NCBI RefSeq assembly: GCF_020736845.1
Contig: NZ_JAFFQR010000042.1
Span: 1 to 37,101, forward strand
DNA: 37,101 nucleotides
DNA from: Paenibacillus farraposensis
Lineage (GTDB): Bacteria > Bacillota > Bacilli > Paenibacillales > Paenibacillaceae
Reading direction: 5' to 3'
Shown one piece after another: positions 1-7,875 of this stretch (within the stretch, counting starts at the first letter, position 1; each line of letters starts with the position of its first letter). The notes under the pieces are model-generated. The model saw only the letters and a list, made by a program, of their open reading frames with translations, was not told the DNA's origin and did no database searches. A program made the position numbers and the translations under genes.

Positions 1-907
1 TGAGCTTGGTCGGTATATAGTCCATTTTTTTTGGCATTTTAGGGAGGTGAACCGTTTTAATCGCTGTGCGACCATATCCATCATCTACAACAATATCAAT
101 ATCTTCCCCTAACTGATCCGCGAGTTCTTGGTATTTCAGTTTAATGGTTTTACTCTGTGTGGCAGCTGATGTGTGAATCAGCTTCCCTTCATTTAAACTA
201 ATTGCATTTTTAAAATCCGGGAAGGATCCTTTTTTTGTGGCCACAATTCGTACATCACGTTCTGACACACCATAGGTTTTCATATCGACATTCAAAGTAC
301 CGGCAGCGGCCGTCGCTTTAAGCTCGGGCCACTTAGTGACTTCATATATTGCTTGCCGGTTACTTTCACTGATTTTTTTGGTGCTAGTGAACTTGATACC
401 CATACGTTGTACAATTCCGGAAGTACGGAGATATTTTGTCCGTAAAATACGGTAGTAAAATTCGTTACCTTCAGCAAAGACAGGATCGTCAGCTGATTTA
501 GTGAAAGTGTCTCTGAAATACTTTTTCTGCTTGGCACTGATTGTTTGTGAACTGAGAATTTTATCGAAAAGATCCCCTAAAGCTGGCTGGCTTTTATGCA
601 CCAATCCGAATCCATTTTCTTTATCGAAATTAGGATCATCGGCCTTCCTTTTAACATTAAATACATCGTAATTCGTAATCTTGGTCGATTTTCCACCATC
701 GAAATTAAAAATCCCCGTCCAATTAACTAATTCCCAAGCTCTGACAACCCTTTTGTTAAGAGCTGGTATATATCCTTTTAACTCCAAACCTTGGCTACCA
801 TAATCTAATCCAGCATATTTTTTTAGCATTGGTTCCTCATCCGCTGCGAAAGCTATTCCAGCTCCAAGCAGAACAAATACCAAAAAAAATGCCACAATTC
901 CTTTCAT
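1..907 (-). CDS. Secreted protein of unknown function (3' end outside window)
   Basis: An open frame runs leftward from ATG at 907 to the window edge without a stop, so at least 302 residues are present and the C-terminus is missing. The N-terminus (MKGIVAFFLVFVLLGAGIAF followed by A-A-D) is a clear Sec signal peptide with a probable AFA cleavage site; the rest is hydrophilic with no membrane segment. I do not recognise a family. It begins 18 nt after the stop of the stalk-domain gene, with GGAG 11 nt before the ATG, so the two are probably co-transcribed from the promoter near 1970-1999. The context suggests an exported or surface factor linked to the pilus or mating apparatus; that is inference. 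Confidence 0.75.
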   Translation of the reverse strand, partial: MKGIVAFFLVFVLLGAGIAFAADEEPMLKKYAGLDYGSQGLELKGYIPALNKRVVRAWELVNWTGIFNFDGGKSTKITNYDVFNVKRKADDPNFDKENGFGLVHKSQPALGDLFDKILSSQTISAKQKKYFRDTFTKSADDPVFAEGNEFYYRILRTKYLRTSGIVQRMGIKFTSTKKISESNRQAIYEVTKWPELKATAAAGTLNVDMKTYGVSERDVRIVATKKGSFPDFKNAISLNEGKLIHTSAATQSKTIKLKYQELADQLGEDIDIVVDDGYGRTAIKTVHLPKMPKKMDYIPTKL

Positions 908-925
908 TAACTAATCAACTCCAAC

Positions 926-1840
926 CTATCGTGATTGTGCAGATTTAACTACTTCAGTCAGCGTAGAATCTGAACTTACCAATTTGTTATTTTTCACAAA
1001 ATCATGTGCTACGATTACGTCATTTTCAAGATTTTTGTATTTTCCTTCAAGAGATTCGTCGTTTTTATCTAAAAGGACAGTGTAGCTTTCAATGTAATCT
1101 TCTTTTGCATAGATTTTCGCGAATGTGATACTTCCTTTTCCTTCAGGATAAGTGTATTGTTTTCCGGGCTGGAGATTTACAAGTCCACTTTGAATGCTAA
1201 GGAATTGTGCGCTTGATCCTGCAGGTACTGTGAATGTCACCTTACCATTTGCATATTTGACATTGTTTTTAAACAGTTCCATAGCCAAATCAGATTTCTT
1301 GGTGTCCCATTCGAATGGCTTATTCCCAGTAGTAGGCTGTTGCTCTGGTTTCTGTTCCGGTTTTTCTTCCGGCTGCTGTTCTGGATCTTTCGGATCTGTA
1401 GGTTTAGTAGTAGCGCTAGCCGTAGTAATAGTTACCAGGAACTTTTTGCTGTTCCAATCCACCTGTGCTCCTAGAGCTTCAGAAACAAAACGAAGCGGAA
1501 CGTAAACACGACCTTTTTGCAGACGAGCCGGCACATCCAAGAAAATCTTTTTATCACCGGTTGTTACAATAGAAGTATTAACCTTCATACTGATATTCTT
1601 TTCACTCTGTTTAATGAGCACTGTTTGATTTTTATAATCAACATTTGCACCCAATGCTTCCGAAACAAAACGTACAGGAATCAGTACACGGTTTTCTTCC
1701 ATAATTGGTTTACCATCCGGAAAATTCACTTTTTTAGAGTCTACAGTCACGGTTACCTCTTTACCGGCAGCTGAGACCACTTGGCCCAAACTAGACACGA
1801 TTAGGATTAATGCAAAAATCATCATAAATTTTTTTTTCAT
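926..1840 (-). CDS. Secreted copper-amine-oxidase N-terminal (stalk) domain protein
   Basis: 304 residues. A signal peptide (about 1-25, ending VVSAA) is followed by two copper amine oxidase N-terminal-like stalk motifs at roughly 30-85 and 88-140. Each carries the family signature of 'RVLIPVRFVSEALGA' type and a following 'V-x-W/Y' strand. A Pro/Gln/Glu/Lys-rich linker at about 145-175 then leads to a C-terminal domain of about 130 residues that I do not recognise. The stalk domain is known as a wall or surface-associated module common in Paenibacillaceae; it is not an enzyme here. AAAGGAG lies 8-10 nt before the ATG. The gene has its own promoter and operator, downstream of the hairpin that ends the Tad gene set. 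Role inferred: exported surface protein co-regulated with transfer functions. Confidence 0.85.
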   Translation of the reverse strand: MKKKFMMIFALILIVSSLGQVVSAAGKEVTVTVDSKKVNFPDGKPIMEENRVLIPVRFVSEALGANVDYKNQTVLIKQSEKNISMKVNTSIVTTGDKKIFLDVPARLQKGRVYVPLRFVSEALGAQVDWNSKKFLVTITTASATTKPTDPKDPEQQPEEKPEQKPEQQPTTGNKPFEWDTKKSDLAMELFKNNVKYANGKVTFTVPAGSSAQFLSIQSGLVNLQPGKQYTYPEGKGSITFAKIYAKEDYIESYTVLLDKNDESLEGKYKNLENDVIVAHDFVKNNKLVSSDSTLTEVVKSAQSR

Positions 1841-1947
1841 TTTTAATTGCTCCTTTTCTTTTCATACTATGATTTTACGACATTTTTTAATACATCGCTC
1901 AAAAATAGAAAGATTCAGTGGACCTAAAGAAAACTCCACTCCTTTAT

Positions 1948-1971
1948 TATTATCTAATCGATTAGATAATA
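1948..1971. promoter_or_regulatory. Palindromic operator, stalk-protein unit
   Basis: Perfect 24-bp palindrome with core TCTAATCGATTAGA, centred between 1959 and 1960. This is the longest and most symmetrical copy of the motif that recurs before the transfer genes of this window, about 110 bp upstream of the stalk gene. Confidence 0.8.
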
Positions 1972-1999
1972 TATACCTATAAGTCTCACTTTACTACAA
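1970..1999 (-). promoter_or_regulatory. Putative promoter of the stalk-protein unit
   Basis: On the minus strand TTGTAG (1999-1994) and TATATA (1975-1970) are separated by 18 bp. The -10 box abuts the 24-bp palindrome at 1948-1971, which would cover the transcription start, a classic repressor position. The -35 match is moderate. Confidence 0.45.
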
Positions 2000-2050
2000 A
2001 AAAAAGGAGTTGTCTAATTTTTACACATATATTGAAAAATAAAGTATCGA

Positions 2051-2101
2051 TACGATCATACTGGCAGTTTGGGGAGCTTTGAAACTGCGAGTATGATCGT
2101 A
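2051..2101 (-). terminator. Long hairpin after the Tad gene set
   Basis: Two 20-nt arms (2051-2070 and 2082-2101) pair with a single mismatch around an 11-nt loop. The hairpin begins 9 bp past the stop of the CpaB-like gene. Read leftward it is followed by an AT-rich stretch with short T runs (CTTTATTTTTC) rather than an immediate T tract. It could terminate, attenuate or stabilise the Tad transcript's 3' end. Confidence 0.5.
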
Positions 2102-2110
2102 AACGAGGCC

Positions 2111-2806
2111 CTATTTCTTGACTTTCACACCGGCGGGACCTAGATAGATTTTCCCATCCTCTTGGTACTGCACGAGTTTCTTATACACGCTAACTGTTGG
2201 AGCGTTCACAATAACCACAGATGTCAGTGAACTGCGGCCATCTTTACCAGGCTCGGTACCTTCAGAATTTTCCCGACCTACCACAACCAATCCCGCCAAT
2301 TCTGGATCATCATCTGGGCCAATCACCCTACCGGTTCCACCTGCTTCAGATTTTAAGTACACAACAGCATCTACAATAACACCAGGTTTCAACAATCCAC
2401 CTGTACTTTGTGATTGATCCACTTTAATACCCACAAAATGATTAGGTTTCTTCAAGTTTAGCGCTTCGCCAAACGTCGATTTATCGCTTGTAGTTATACC
2501 AGAGCGTGTAATGGGCTGATCTTTGAAAAAACCAATATTGCCAGCAAAGTAATTCTGATCTTCAACCTCTTTCATATCACGAATAGGATCAGCTGGTACC
2601 TCACTCTTAATCACGTCTCTATACTTCAACATACTTTTTAAATCCTGATTAGGAGCAATATTATCCGCAGCAACAACAATTTTTTCTGTACTTACATTAC
2701 TAGTGACCATACTCTTTGCAATCCATAGAATAATTCCTGTAACGATTACCGCCAGAAGAATAGTCAGTATCCGAATTGTACCCTTTGTTAATAATTTTTT
2801 CTTCAC
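2111..2806 (-). CDS. SAF-domain CpaB/RcpC-like pilus assembly protein
   Basis: 231 residues from the GTG at 2806, chosen because AAAGGA precedes it at good spacing and because the longer ATG at 2869 would overlap the upstream gene. One N-terminal membrane segment (about 10-30) is followed by an extracellular region with a SAF-like fold: the start 'EKIVVAADNIAPNQDL' and the 'VPADPI...DQPITRSGI' stretch match the CpaB/RcpC pattern. A second domain has the 'VGIKVDQSQSTGGLLKPGVIV' signature. CpaB proteins are periplasmic or extracytoplasmic partners of Tad (Flp) pili; in Gram-positives no secretin is needed. It is the last gene of the Tad set, before the large hairpin. Confidence 0.75.
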   Translation of the reverse strand: MKKKLLTKGTIRILTILLAVIVTGIILWIAKSMVTSNVSTEKIVVAADNIAPNQDLKSMLKYRDVIKSEVPADPIRDMKEVEDQNYFAGNIGFFKDQPITRSGITTSDKSTFGEALNLKKPNHFVGIKVDQSQSTGGLLKPGVIVDAVVYLKSEAGGTGRVIGPDDDPELAGLVVVGRENSEGTEPGKDGRSSLTSVVIVNAPTVSVYKKLVQYQEDGKIYLGPAGVKVKK

Positions 2807-2831
2807 AAGTAAATCCTTTCTTTGTATCGAG

Positions 2832-3266
2832 TCATTTATACTCGGCATAATAAGGTGTCTGTTTAACAACTTCTAATGGGGTCTCATCCAAACCAACAAA
2901 CTTTCCAGACACCATGGCGATATTTGCACGATAGATCGCCACTACTCTGGGTGCCCCATCGCTTCTGTACTGTAATCTAACTTCAAGATGACCATCCCGA
3001 AAGATACGGTTGCTTAAATCATTATCCAACTTGAGATTAGAAATAAAGAATCTTCGTACGTTACTGCTCAACTCAGCTGGCTCCAGCAGCGTCTTCCCCA
3101 TTGTGTACGAGTTGACATCCGTTGAAGCCGTAATTCCTGAATCGATTGCTTTTGCTAAACTCCGTTTTGCATTTTCGGAACCCTTATAATAAACGCCTAT
3201 ATCCACTGAAAATGCTAAAACAAAAACCAAAATGTAGACAACGAACATAACCTTGGAGGGATTCAT
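2832..3266 (-). CDS. TadE-like pseudopilin / membrane-anchored Tad protein
   Basis: 144 residues. A single N-terminal membrane helix (about 6-26) follows a short basic start, then comes an extracytoplasmic alpha/beta region of about 115 residues. Topology, length and position match the minor pilins (TadE/TadF-like or related) that accompany TadB/TadC, but sequence similarity is too weak to name a subfamily. It starts directly after the TAA of the preceding gene with a GGGGGGA element upstream, so translation is likely coupled. Residues after the helix include an 'AKRSLAKAIDSG' amphipathic stretch typical of pilin-like helices. Confidence 0.6.
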   Translation of the reverse strand: MNPSKVMFVVYILVFVLAFSVDIGVYYKGSENAKRSLAKAIDSGITASTDVNSYTMGKTLLEPAELSSNVRRFFISNLKLDNDLSNRIFRDGHLEVRLQYRSDGAPRVVAIYRANIAMVSGKFVGLDETPLEVVKQTPYYAEYK

Positions 3267-3701
3267 TTAAGGAGTCCCCCCTGTGCGGAAGTATGTTCTA
3301 GCCAAACCGTCAGCACTTGCCGGAATGGTAAAGCTAATTTCACCTACACCTACTGGCTTCAATGACTTTAAGGTATAAGTGATAGTTGCGTTAAGCTCCA
3401 CATGGCCTTTTCGTTGAACGAGTTTTGGAGTTCCCGAAATGGTGATTTTCGAAGTATCTAATCCCTGAGTTCTACAGAGATCATAAAAATAAGCTCTGAG
3501 ATTAGAGTCGAACCCCCCTTCAGCTTGGACCAGGGAAAAAGTATCATCCACGGCCACAGCCAATTTTCGATGGGAACTCCATATCCCCTGAATATCTGTT
3601 CCAAAAAATGCGAACACCGATATTACTAAAACAATAGCCATAAAAGTCATTCCAGTCATATCCCCGCGTTGGTTAAAACTCTTTTTGATGCGGTTTAACA
3701 T
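3267..3701 (-). CDS. TadE-like (possibly DUF4320-type) membrane protein
   Basis: 144 residues from ATG at 3701. This start overlaps the preceding stop as TAATG, typical of translational coupling; an upstream in-frame TTG at 3740 has no ribosome binding site. The sequence has a short positively charged N-terminus ending NQRGDMTG, one membrane helix (about 17-36) and an exported C-terminal domain. The layout 'RG-D/E-x3-hydrophobic helix' is that of TadE-like pseudopilins. It sits between the putative pilin and the second TadE-like gene. The family assignment is inferred from architecture and neighbours. Confidence 0.6.
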   Translation of the reverse strand: MLNRIKKSFNQRGDMTGMTFMAIVLVISVFAFFGTDIQGIWSSHRKLAVAVDDTFSLVQAEGGFDSNLRAYFYDLCRTQGLDTSKITISGTPKLVQRKGHVELNATITYTLKSLKPVGVGEISFTIPASADGLARTYFRTGGTP

Positions 3702-3958
3702 TAAATTACGCTTAATGCCTTTGCTTTGATTTGATTCCAAATTTCTGGCATAAAAACCTTAATGAAGCCAATCACAAGAGCGAATACGACGGCCGAACCT
3801 AAAATCCAAAACATTTGGGAAGAACTGGTGTTTCCTTTTTGATTTGTGATCACGTCAATGGCATTGTTTTTAAAACGTTGTACTTTGTTCATCATTTTCA
3901 CAACTTTATAGTTAAAAGAATAAGCAAAACGATTTTTTAAAATGGCTGTATTTTTCAT
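3701..3958 (-). CDS. Small single-helix protein, candidate major pilin
   Basis: 85 residues from ATG at 3958, preceded by GGAGGAAATACTTAATG, an excellent ribosome binding site; the longer ATG at 4030 lacks one and overlaps tadC. The first 45 residues are basic, then 'NQKGNTSSSQMFWILGSAV' leads into one hydrophobic helix and a short tail ending KAKALSVI. Size, the Gly before the helix and its place right after TadC suggest a Flp/Tad-type prepilin processed near the KG-N junction. The Glu+5 of classical type IV pilins is absent, so a different prepilin class or a TM accessory peptide is possible. No prepilin peptidase is seen in the window. Confidence 0.55.
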   Translation of the reverse strand: MKNTAILKNRFAYSFNYKVVKMMNKVQRFKNNAIDVITNQKGNTSSSQMFWILGSAVVFALVIGFIKVFMPEIWNQIKAKALSVI

Positions 3959-3987
3959 TAAGTATTTCCTCCAATAATTTAAGATCA

Positions 3988-4887
3988 TTAAAATGTAGAT
4001 AAGATATCTGAGAACAGTGTGACGAAGCAAATAATTACCGATCCAATAGAGAAGAAAACAATCCCCATCTTAATAAACATAACCCGCTGTGGTCTTGATT
4101 TTGTAATCTCCTCCAATGCAGTTCTTCTCAATTTGACTAATTCTTCACGAATATCTTCCAGGTACACTTTGCCTTCTTCATATCCGGAATTTATGCCAAT
4201 TTTGATAGCAGTAGCAAAAGGTAACATGACTGGGATCGTGGTATCACGTGCAAAGATTTCAATAGCTTCACTTGGCTCCATATCTTGCAAATTACCATTT
4301 AGGCGAGTTAAGAGAAGCTTCATCTTTGGTCCACAGCTTTTCTCCATTTCCCGAAAAACCGTTACAAAAGATTTCCCTGTCTCCAGTGCCATTTTCATCT
4401 GCTCAATGAATTTAGGTAAATCTTTGGTTATTTCTCGCTGCATTTGAGCAAAGGATGCTTTGACATCATGGATTCCCTTTACGAAAAAGATAACAAAGAA
4501 TATGGGAATAGCGATGTAATAACCATTTAGTACAAAACATGCAGATATGACTGGAGAAGTAAATAGCGTAGCCTGTACTATTTTCATAGCAACCATCTCT
4601 TCTACGCTCGTGTATTTACCCATAACTTCAATGATCTGCTTGATGTTTTTCCCAAGTAACCGATCCAGCTTGAAAAATGGGTTTTGAAAAATTTTCGGGA
4701 GCATCTTATCACTCAACCAAAGGGTTACTTTCCCCTTTTTAAGGCGTTTGCGCTCAAATTCAGAACGTGTATAATTTTCAGCTACCCTTGAATAATATTT
4801 TTCTTTTTCAAAACTCGGCATAAAGAGCTTTATTGAGATTAAACATAGAAAGAATAGTAGACCACACAGGGCATAGATCCAAAACAA
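3988..4887 (-). CDS. TadC-like type II secretion F domain membrane protein
   Basis: 299 residues, start TTG at 4887 with GGGAGGTG upstream. An N-terminal membrane helix (5-23), a cytoplasmic basic linker, two helices near 105-140, a T2SSF cytoplasmic four-helix domain (about 150-260, with 'DLPKFIEQMKMALETGKSF' and 'GINSGYEEGKVYLEDI') and a C-terminal helix (about 273-295) give the TadC arrangement. TadB/TadC form the inner-membrane platform that the TadA ATPase drives. The gap to TadB is 19 nt and to the pilin-like gene 29 nt. Confidence 0.8.
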   Translation of the reverse strand: MFWIYALCGLLFFLCLISIKLFMPSFEKEKYYSRVAENYTRSEFERKRLKKGKVTLWLSDKMLPKIFQNPFFKLDRLLGKNIKQIIEVMGKYTSVEEMVAMKIVQATLFTSPVISACFVLNGYYIAIPIFFVIFFVKGIHDVKASFAQMQREITKDLPKFIEQMKMALETGKSFVTVFREMEKSCGPKMKLLLTRLNGNLQDMEPSEAIEIFARDTTIPVMLPFATAIKIGINSGYEEGKVYLEDIREELVKLRRTALEEITKSRPQRVMFIKMGIVFFSIGSVIICFVTLFSDILSTF

Positions 4888-4906
4888 TATTATTTTTCAC
4901 CTCCCT

Positions 4907-5791
4907 TCATAGTTCCTCTAAATTAACTGCCAACCATTCATCGGATTTAACAATGGCAAACAATGTGAGCAGAACAAACAGAGCAATGTAGAATTGTCCG
5001 GCAAACGTATCTAAAAATACATTTGTATTGCTAACATTCATTGTAGAAAGTATCACTGGAAGCGCCCATGCCATGACTATAATCATCGTGAGGCTACGTT
5101 TTTCCTTCTTCGACTTTATATACAACTCTCGAATCATTGTATTATCCAATCCAAACTCTCTAGTAGTTTCCTTTAGACTTTTAATCGATTCATCATTGTA
5201 TCCTTGTTTATCAGCCTGTTCGAGTTTTTCACAAAAGTCCGTGAACCGTTGAATTTTAACCTGATCCTTTGCATCTTCCAAAGCGGATTGCAATGAAAAC
5301 CCGGTTTTAAGATCCTCAAGGATCGTTTGAAAAAAGTCTTTAGTTTGTCCATGCATATCAGGTACTGATTTTTCCAAAGCACTTTGGACTGAAGCAAAAT
5401 CTATCAATTTACTGGTGAATGTTTTAAGATTGTCAGGCAGCTCGAACATTATTTCTTCCCGTTTGGAACGTTTGGTTTTACTCAAGATGTACTTAGGAAG
5501 CATAAAACATAGAACAAAACCGATTATGATGAAAAAATAGTTTTTGGTTAATAGAGATATGATGATTCCACTAATAACTGCAAATAAGGTTATCGATATA
5601 AACTCTTTTGGGGAAATATTAATACCATTATGTGCAGCTTCGTTTTGAATTTTTTCATACCCAAGCATTTTATATAGTCGCTTCTGTTGAACCTGATAGT
5701 TTTTACCTGGACGACTATTTACTTTGGGTAGGATTAAATTAAACGTAACTAACCAAACAAAAAACACTATAAATGGAAGAGCGTTCATCAT
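4907..5791 (-). CDS. TadB-like type II secretion F domain membrane protein
   Basis: 294 residues. Membrane helices lie at about 5-22, 68-86 and 88-105 and near the C-terminus (about 235-253 and 262-282), flanking a T2SSF domain ('ELPDNLKTFTSKLIDFASVQ', 'KTGFSLQSALEDA'). This is the TadB-type platform partner of TadC. The ATG overlaps the stop of the ATPase gene as ATGA, indicating translational coupling. The ATPase-TadB-TadC order is conserved in Tad loci. Confidence 0.8.
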   Translation of the reverse strand: MMNALPFIVFFVWLVTFNLILPKVNSRPGKNYQVQQKRLYKMLGYEKIQNEAAHNGINISPKEFISITLFAVISGIIISLLTKNYFFIIIGFVLCFMLPKYILSKTKRSKREEIMFELPDNLKTFTSKLIDFASVQSALEKSVPDMHGQTKDFFQTILEDLKTGFSLQSALEDAKDQVKIQRFTDFCEKLEQADKQGYNDESIKSLKETTREFGLDNTMIRELYIKSKKEKRSLTMIIVMAWALPVILSTMNVSNTNVFLDTFAGQFYIALFVLLTLFAIVKSDEWLAVNLEEL

Positions 5792-7875
5792 ACGGCTTCA
5801 TTCCCTACTTCATTTGGCGTGCACCAGCGATTAATAATGTCCATAGAAACATCTTTTCTCTCCATTTTTACACGCAATTTTTTAAGATATCCTACACGCT
5901 CATGAATACCCTTTTTAAAGTTGAATTGAAATATCGGATTTAGGATCGGTTGATTCTTCTCATCGAAGCCCATTAACTCCACGATTTCGGTTACTCTACG
6001 AACACCCTTAATATTTTGCTGATAGATAATCAGATCAATAAATTCTCCGATTTTATTGGCCGTATCCGCTGAGTTCCCAGCCAGTTGATTGAATCGAATA
6101 GCAGTCGTTTTTGCGTTATTTGCATGTATCGTTAAAGCAACACTACTGCCGACATTGGTAGCTTCCAATGCCTGCTCGGCCGATTCATGGTCACGTACTT
6201 CCCCTATAATGATCCATTGGGGATTTTGGCGAAGCGTAACTTTGATGATCCGCGCAATATCAAAACGACGCCGAACGTTTTCATGCTCCTTCACTATAAA
6301 TGCCTTGATATTGCTATAGTGTGAGTATGCTATTTTCTTCTTCAACATCATCTCTTCACTGTCCTCCACAGTTAGAATCCGTGTGATAGGATCGAGATAG
6401 AGCGGGATACGGCTTATCTGAGCAGTCTTACCGCTATTTACAGAACCCCCAATAAGAACATTCGGACCTATTGGATAAATATCAGCAAAGAAATCATCTA
6501 TTTCCTGATTAATATTCCCATATTTAATACAGCTCTCAGAGCTATAAACATCAGGTGGGAATTTCCGAATGGAGATAGAAGGATAATCTGTTGTTAGTCC
6601 TCCTCTCGAACGATCTAAAACCACATTGATACGGAAACCACCATATTGAGAATCGATAACTGGGTCATTTGCCGTGAGCGTTTTACCCATTGGAGCAAGC
6701 ATCTTATTTATAATCGCATAAATATGATCTTTGTCCTGAAATTTCACCCTAGAATCGAGTTGGATTACCCCATTAATCTCACTGATAACTTCATCTTCAG
6801 TATTGATTTCAATGCTAGATGTGTTCGGATCGTCCAAAGCCGGTTGTAAGGGACCTGTTTGGGTGATCTCGGTCTGTATCTTATCGATAATGACATCAAT
6901 ACTTGTAGTGAATTTATAATTGGTTTGTTCACGAATATAATCTGCAATATAGTGCTGAATGAGACGGCGCTTTTCTATACTTGTAAAAGAATCAACAAAC
7001 AGTCCTGCATAGTAAGTTTTCAGATATTGTTTCGTTTTTTCAAGTAGCCCTTTCATCTGTTCTGAATCCCTTAGATTTAAACCAACCTCTTCGGCAACCA
7101 AAGATTGATAAGCTATATGTTCTGCAGGATTGATAATACCAACATGCTGTGAAAAGTTATGTGATACGGAGTCCTCAATCTCTTCCTGTTTCTTTTTAGT
7201 TAGCTGTTGCACAAAGGTAACAAGCTCTTTTTTCTTCCAAAGCTTTTCAGATAAGGGGACTTGATGGTCACAATACATCGCAACTTGTTCTCTCACGCCA
7301 TACGTGGGTAGCTTTTTATACATGCTGAATGCAATAGGCAATGACGTAATATCCTTAACCTGAACAATGACACTATCTGCACTTCTCAAAGCCCCGAACG
7401 TCATGGGATGTAGTAGCAATCCTTGTAAAGAAAAAATCACAAAGTCGTATATCCCATATAATTGATTAGCAAGTTTAGCAGCTGCTTGTAATAGAGTGTT
7501 GTCATTCATAATTTTGATTAAAATAGATATATCAGATGTTGTTTTGCCGTGGCCACCAATACAATCCACTCCATCGACAGAAGCAATGTACCGCTCCACA
7601 TCTTTCACATCACCACGATCCAGATCCAAGAGATACTGATCCATGCTTTTTTCTCGAGGTATACTATCTGGATCAGCTACCCGGGAAAGCAAGCGAGAAA
7701 GACCAAGGCACGGAAACTCCAAAATTATTGCTTTCTTACCAGCCGTATTAAGCTCCTTCGCTAAATACAAAGCTGTATCGGCTGTACTGTTAGCATCTGG
7801 GTCAAATATGGCTACAGAAAGTGGCGGTTGCTCTTTTATTACTTGAGCCGTATTTTTTTTGCGTCGTAATATCAA
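5788..7875 (-). CDS. CpaF/TadA-type secretion ATPase with extra N-terminal MinD/CpaE-like domain
   Basis: 695 residues from TTG at 7875 (GAGGTG 9 nt upstream; TTGA overlap with the previous stop). Residues about 300-690 are a VirB11/TadA ATPase. Walker A is GGSVNSGKT (476-484), Walker B is in WIIIGEVRDHE (554-564), the His box is LTIHANN (581-587) and there are arginine-rich sensor stretches. Residues about 18-205 resemble a MinD/CpaE deviant P-loop fold ('SVAIFDPDANSTADTALYL', 'YDFVIFSLQGLLLHP', 'ADSVIVQVKD') but lack a functional Lys-containing P-loop. Canonical CpaF is about 450 residues, so this extension is unusual. It would power pilus assembly with the TadB/C proteins. Confidence 0.85.
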   Translation of the reverse strand: MILRRKKNTAQVIKEQPPLSVAIFDPDANSTADTALYLAKELNTAGKKAIILEFPCLGLSRLLSRVADPDSIPREKSMDQYLLDLDRGDVKDVERYIASVDGVDCIGGHGKTTSDISILIKIMNDNTLLQAAAKLANQLYGIYDFVIFSLQGLLLHPMTFGALRSADSVIVQVKDITSLPIAFSMYKKLPTYGVREQVAMYCDHQVPLSEKLWKKKELVTFVQQLTKKKQEEIEDSVSHNFSQHVGIINPAEHIAYQSLVAEEVGLNLRDSEQMKGLLEKTKQYLKTYYAGLFVDSFTSIEKRRLIQHYIADYIREQTNYKFTTSIDVIIDKIQTEITQTGPLQPALDDPNTSSIEINTEDEVISEINGVIQLDSRVKFQDKDHIYAIINKMLAPMGKTLTANDPVIDSQYGGFRINVVLDRSRGGLTTDYPSISIRKFPPDVYSSESCIKYGNINQEIDDFFADIYPIGPNVLIGGSVNSGKTAQISRIPLYLDPITRILTVEDSEEMMLKKKIAYSHYSNIKAFIVKEHENVRRRFDIARIIKVTLRQNPQWIIIGEVRDHESAEQALEATNVGSSVALTIHANNAKTTAIRFNQLAGNSADTANKIGEFIDLIIYQQNIKGVRRVTEIVELMGFDEKNQPILNPIFQFNFKKGIHERVGYLKKLRVKMERKDVSMDIINRWCTPNEVGNEAV

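Noticed and set aside
1194..1774. Plus-strand open frames opposite the stalk-domain gene
   Set aside because: They are antisense shadows of a strong minus-strand gene with signal peptide and ribosome binding site; no independent start signal or homology was seen.
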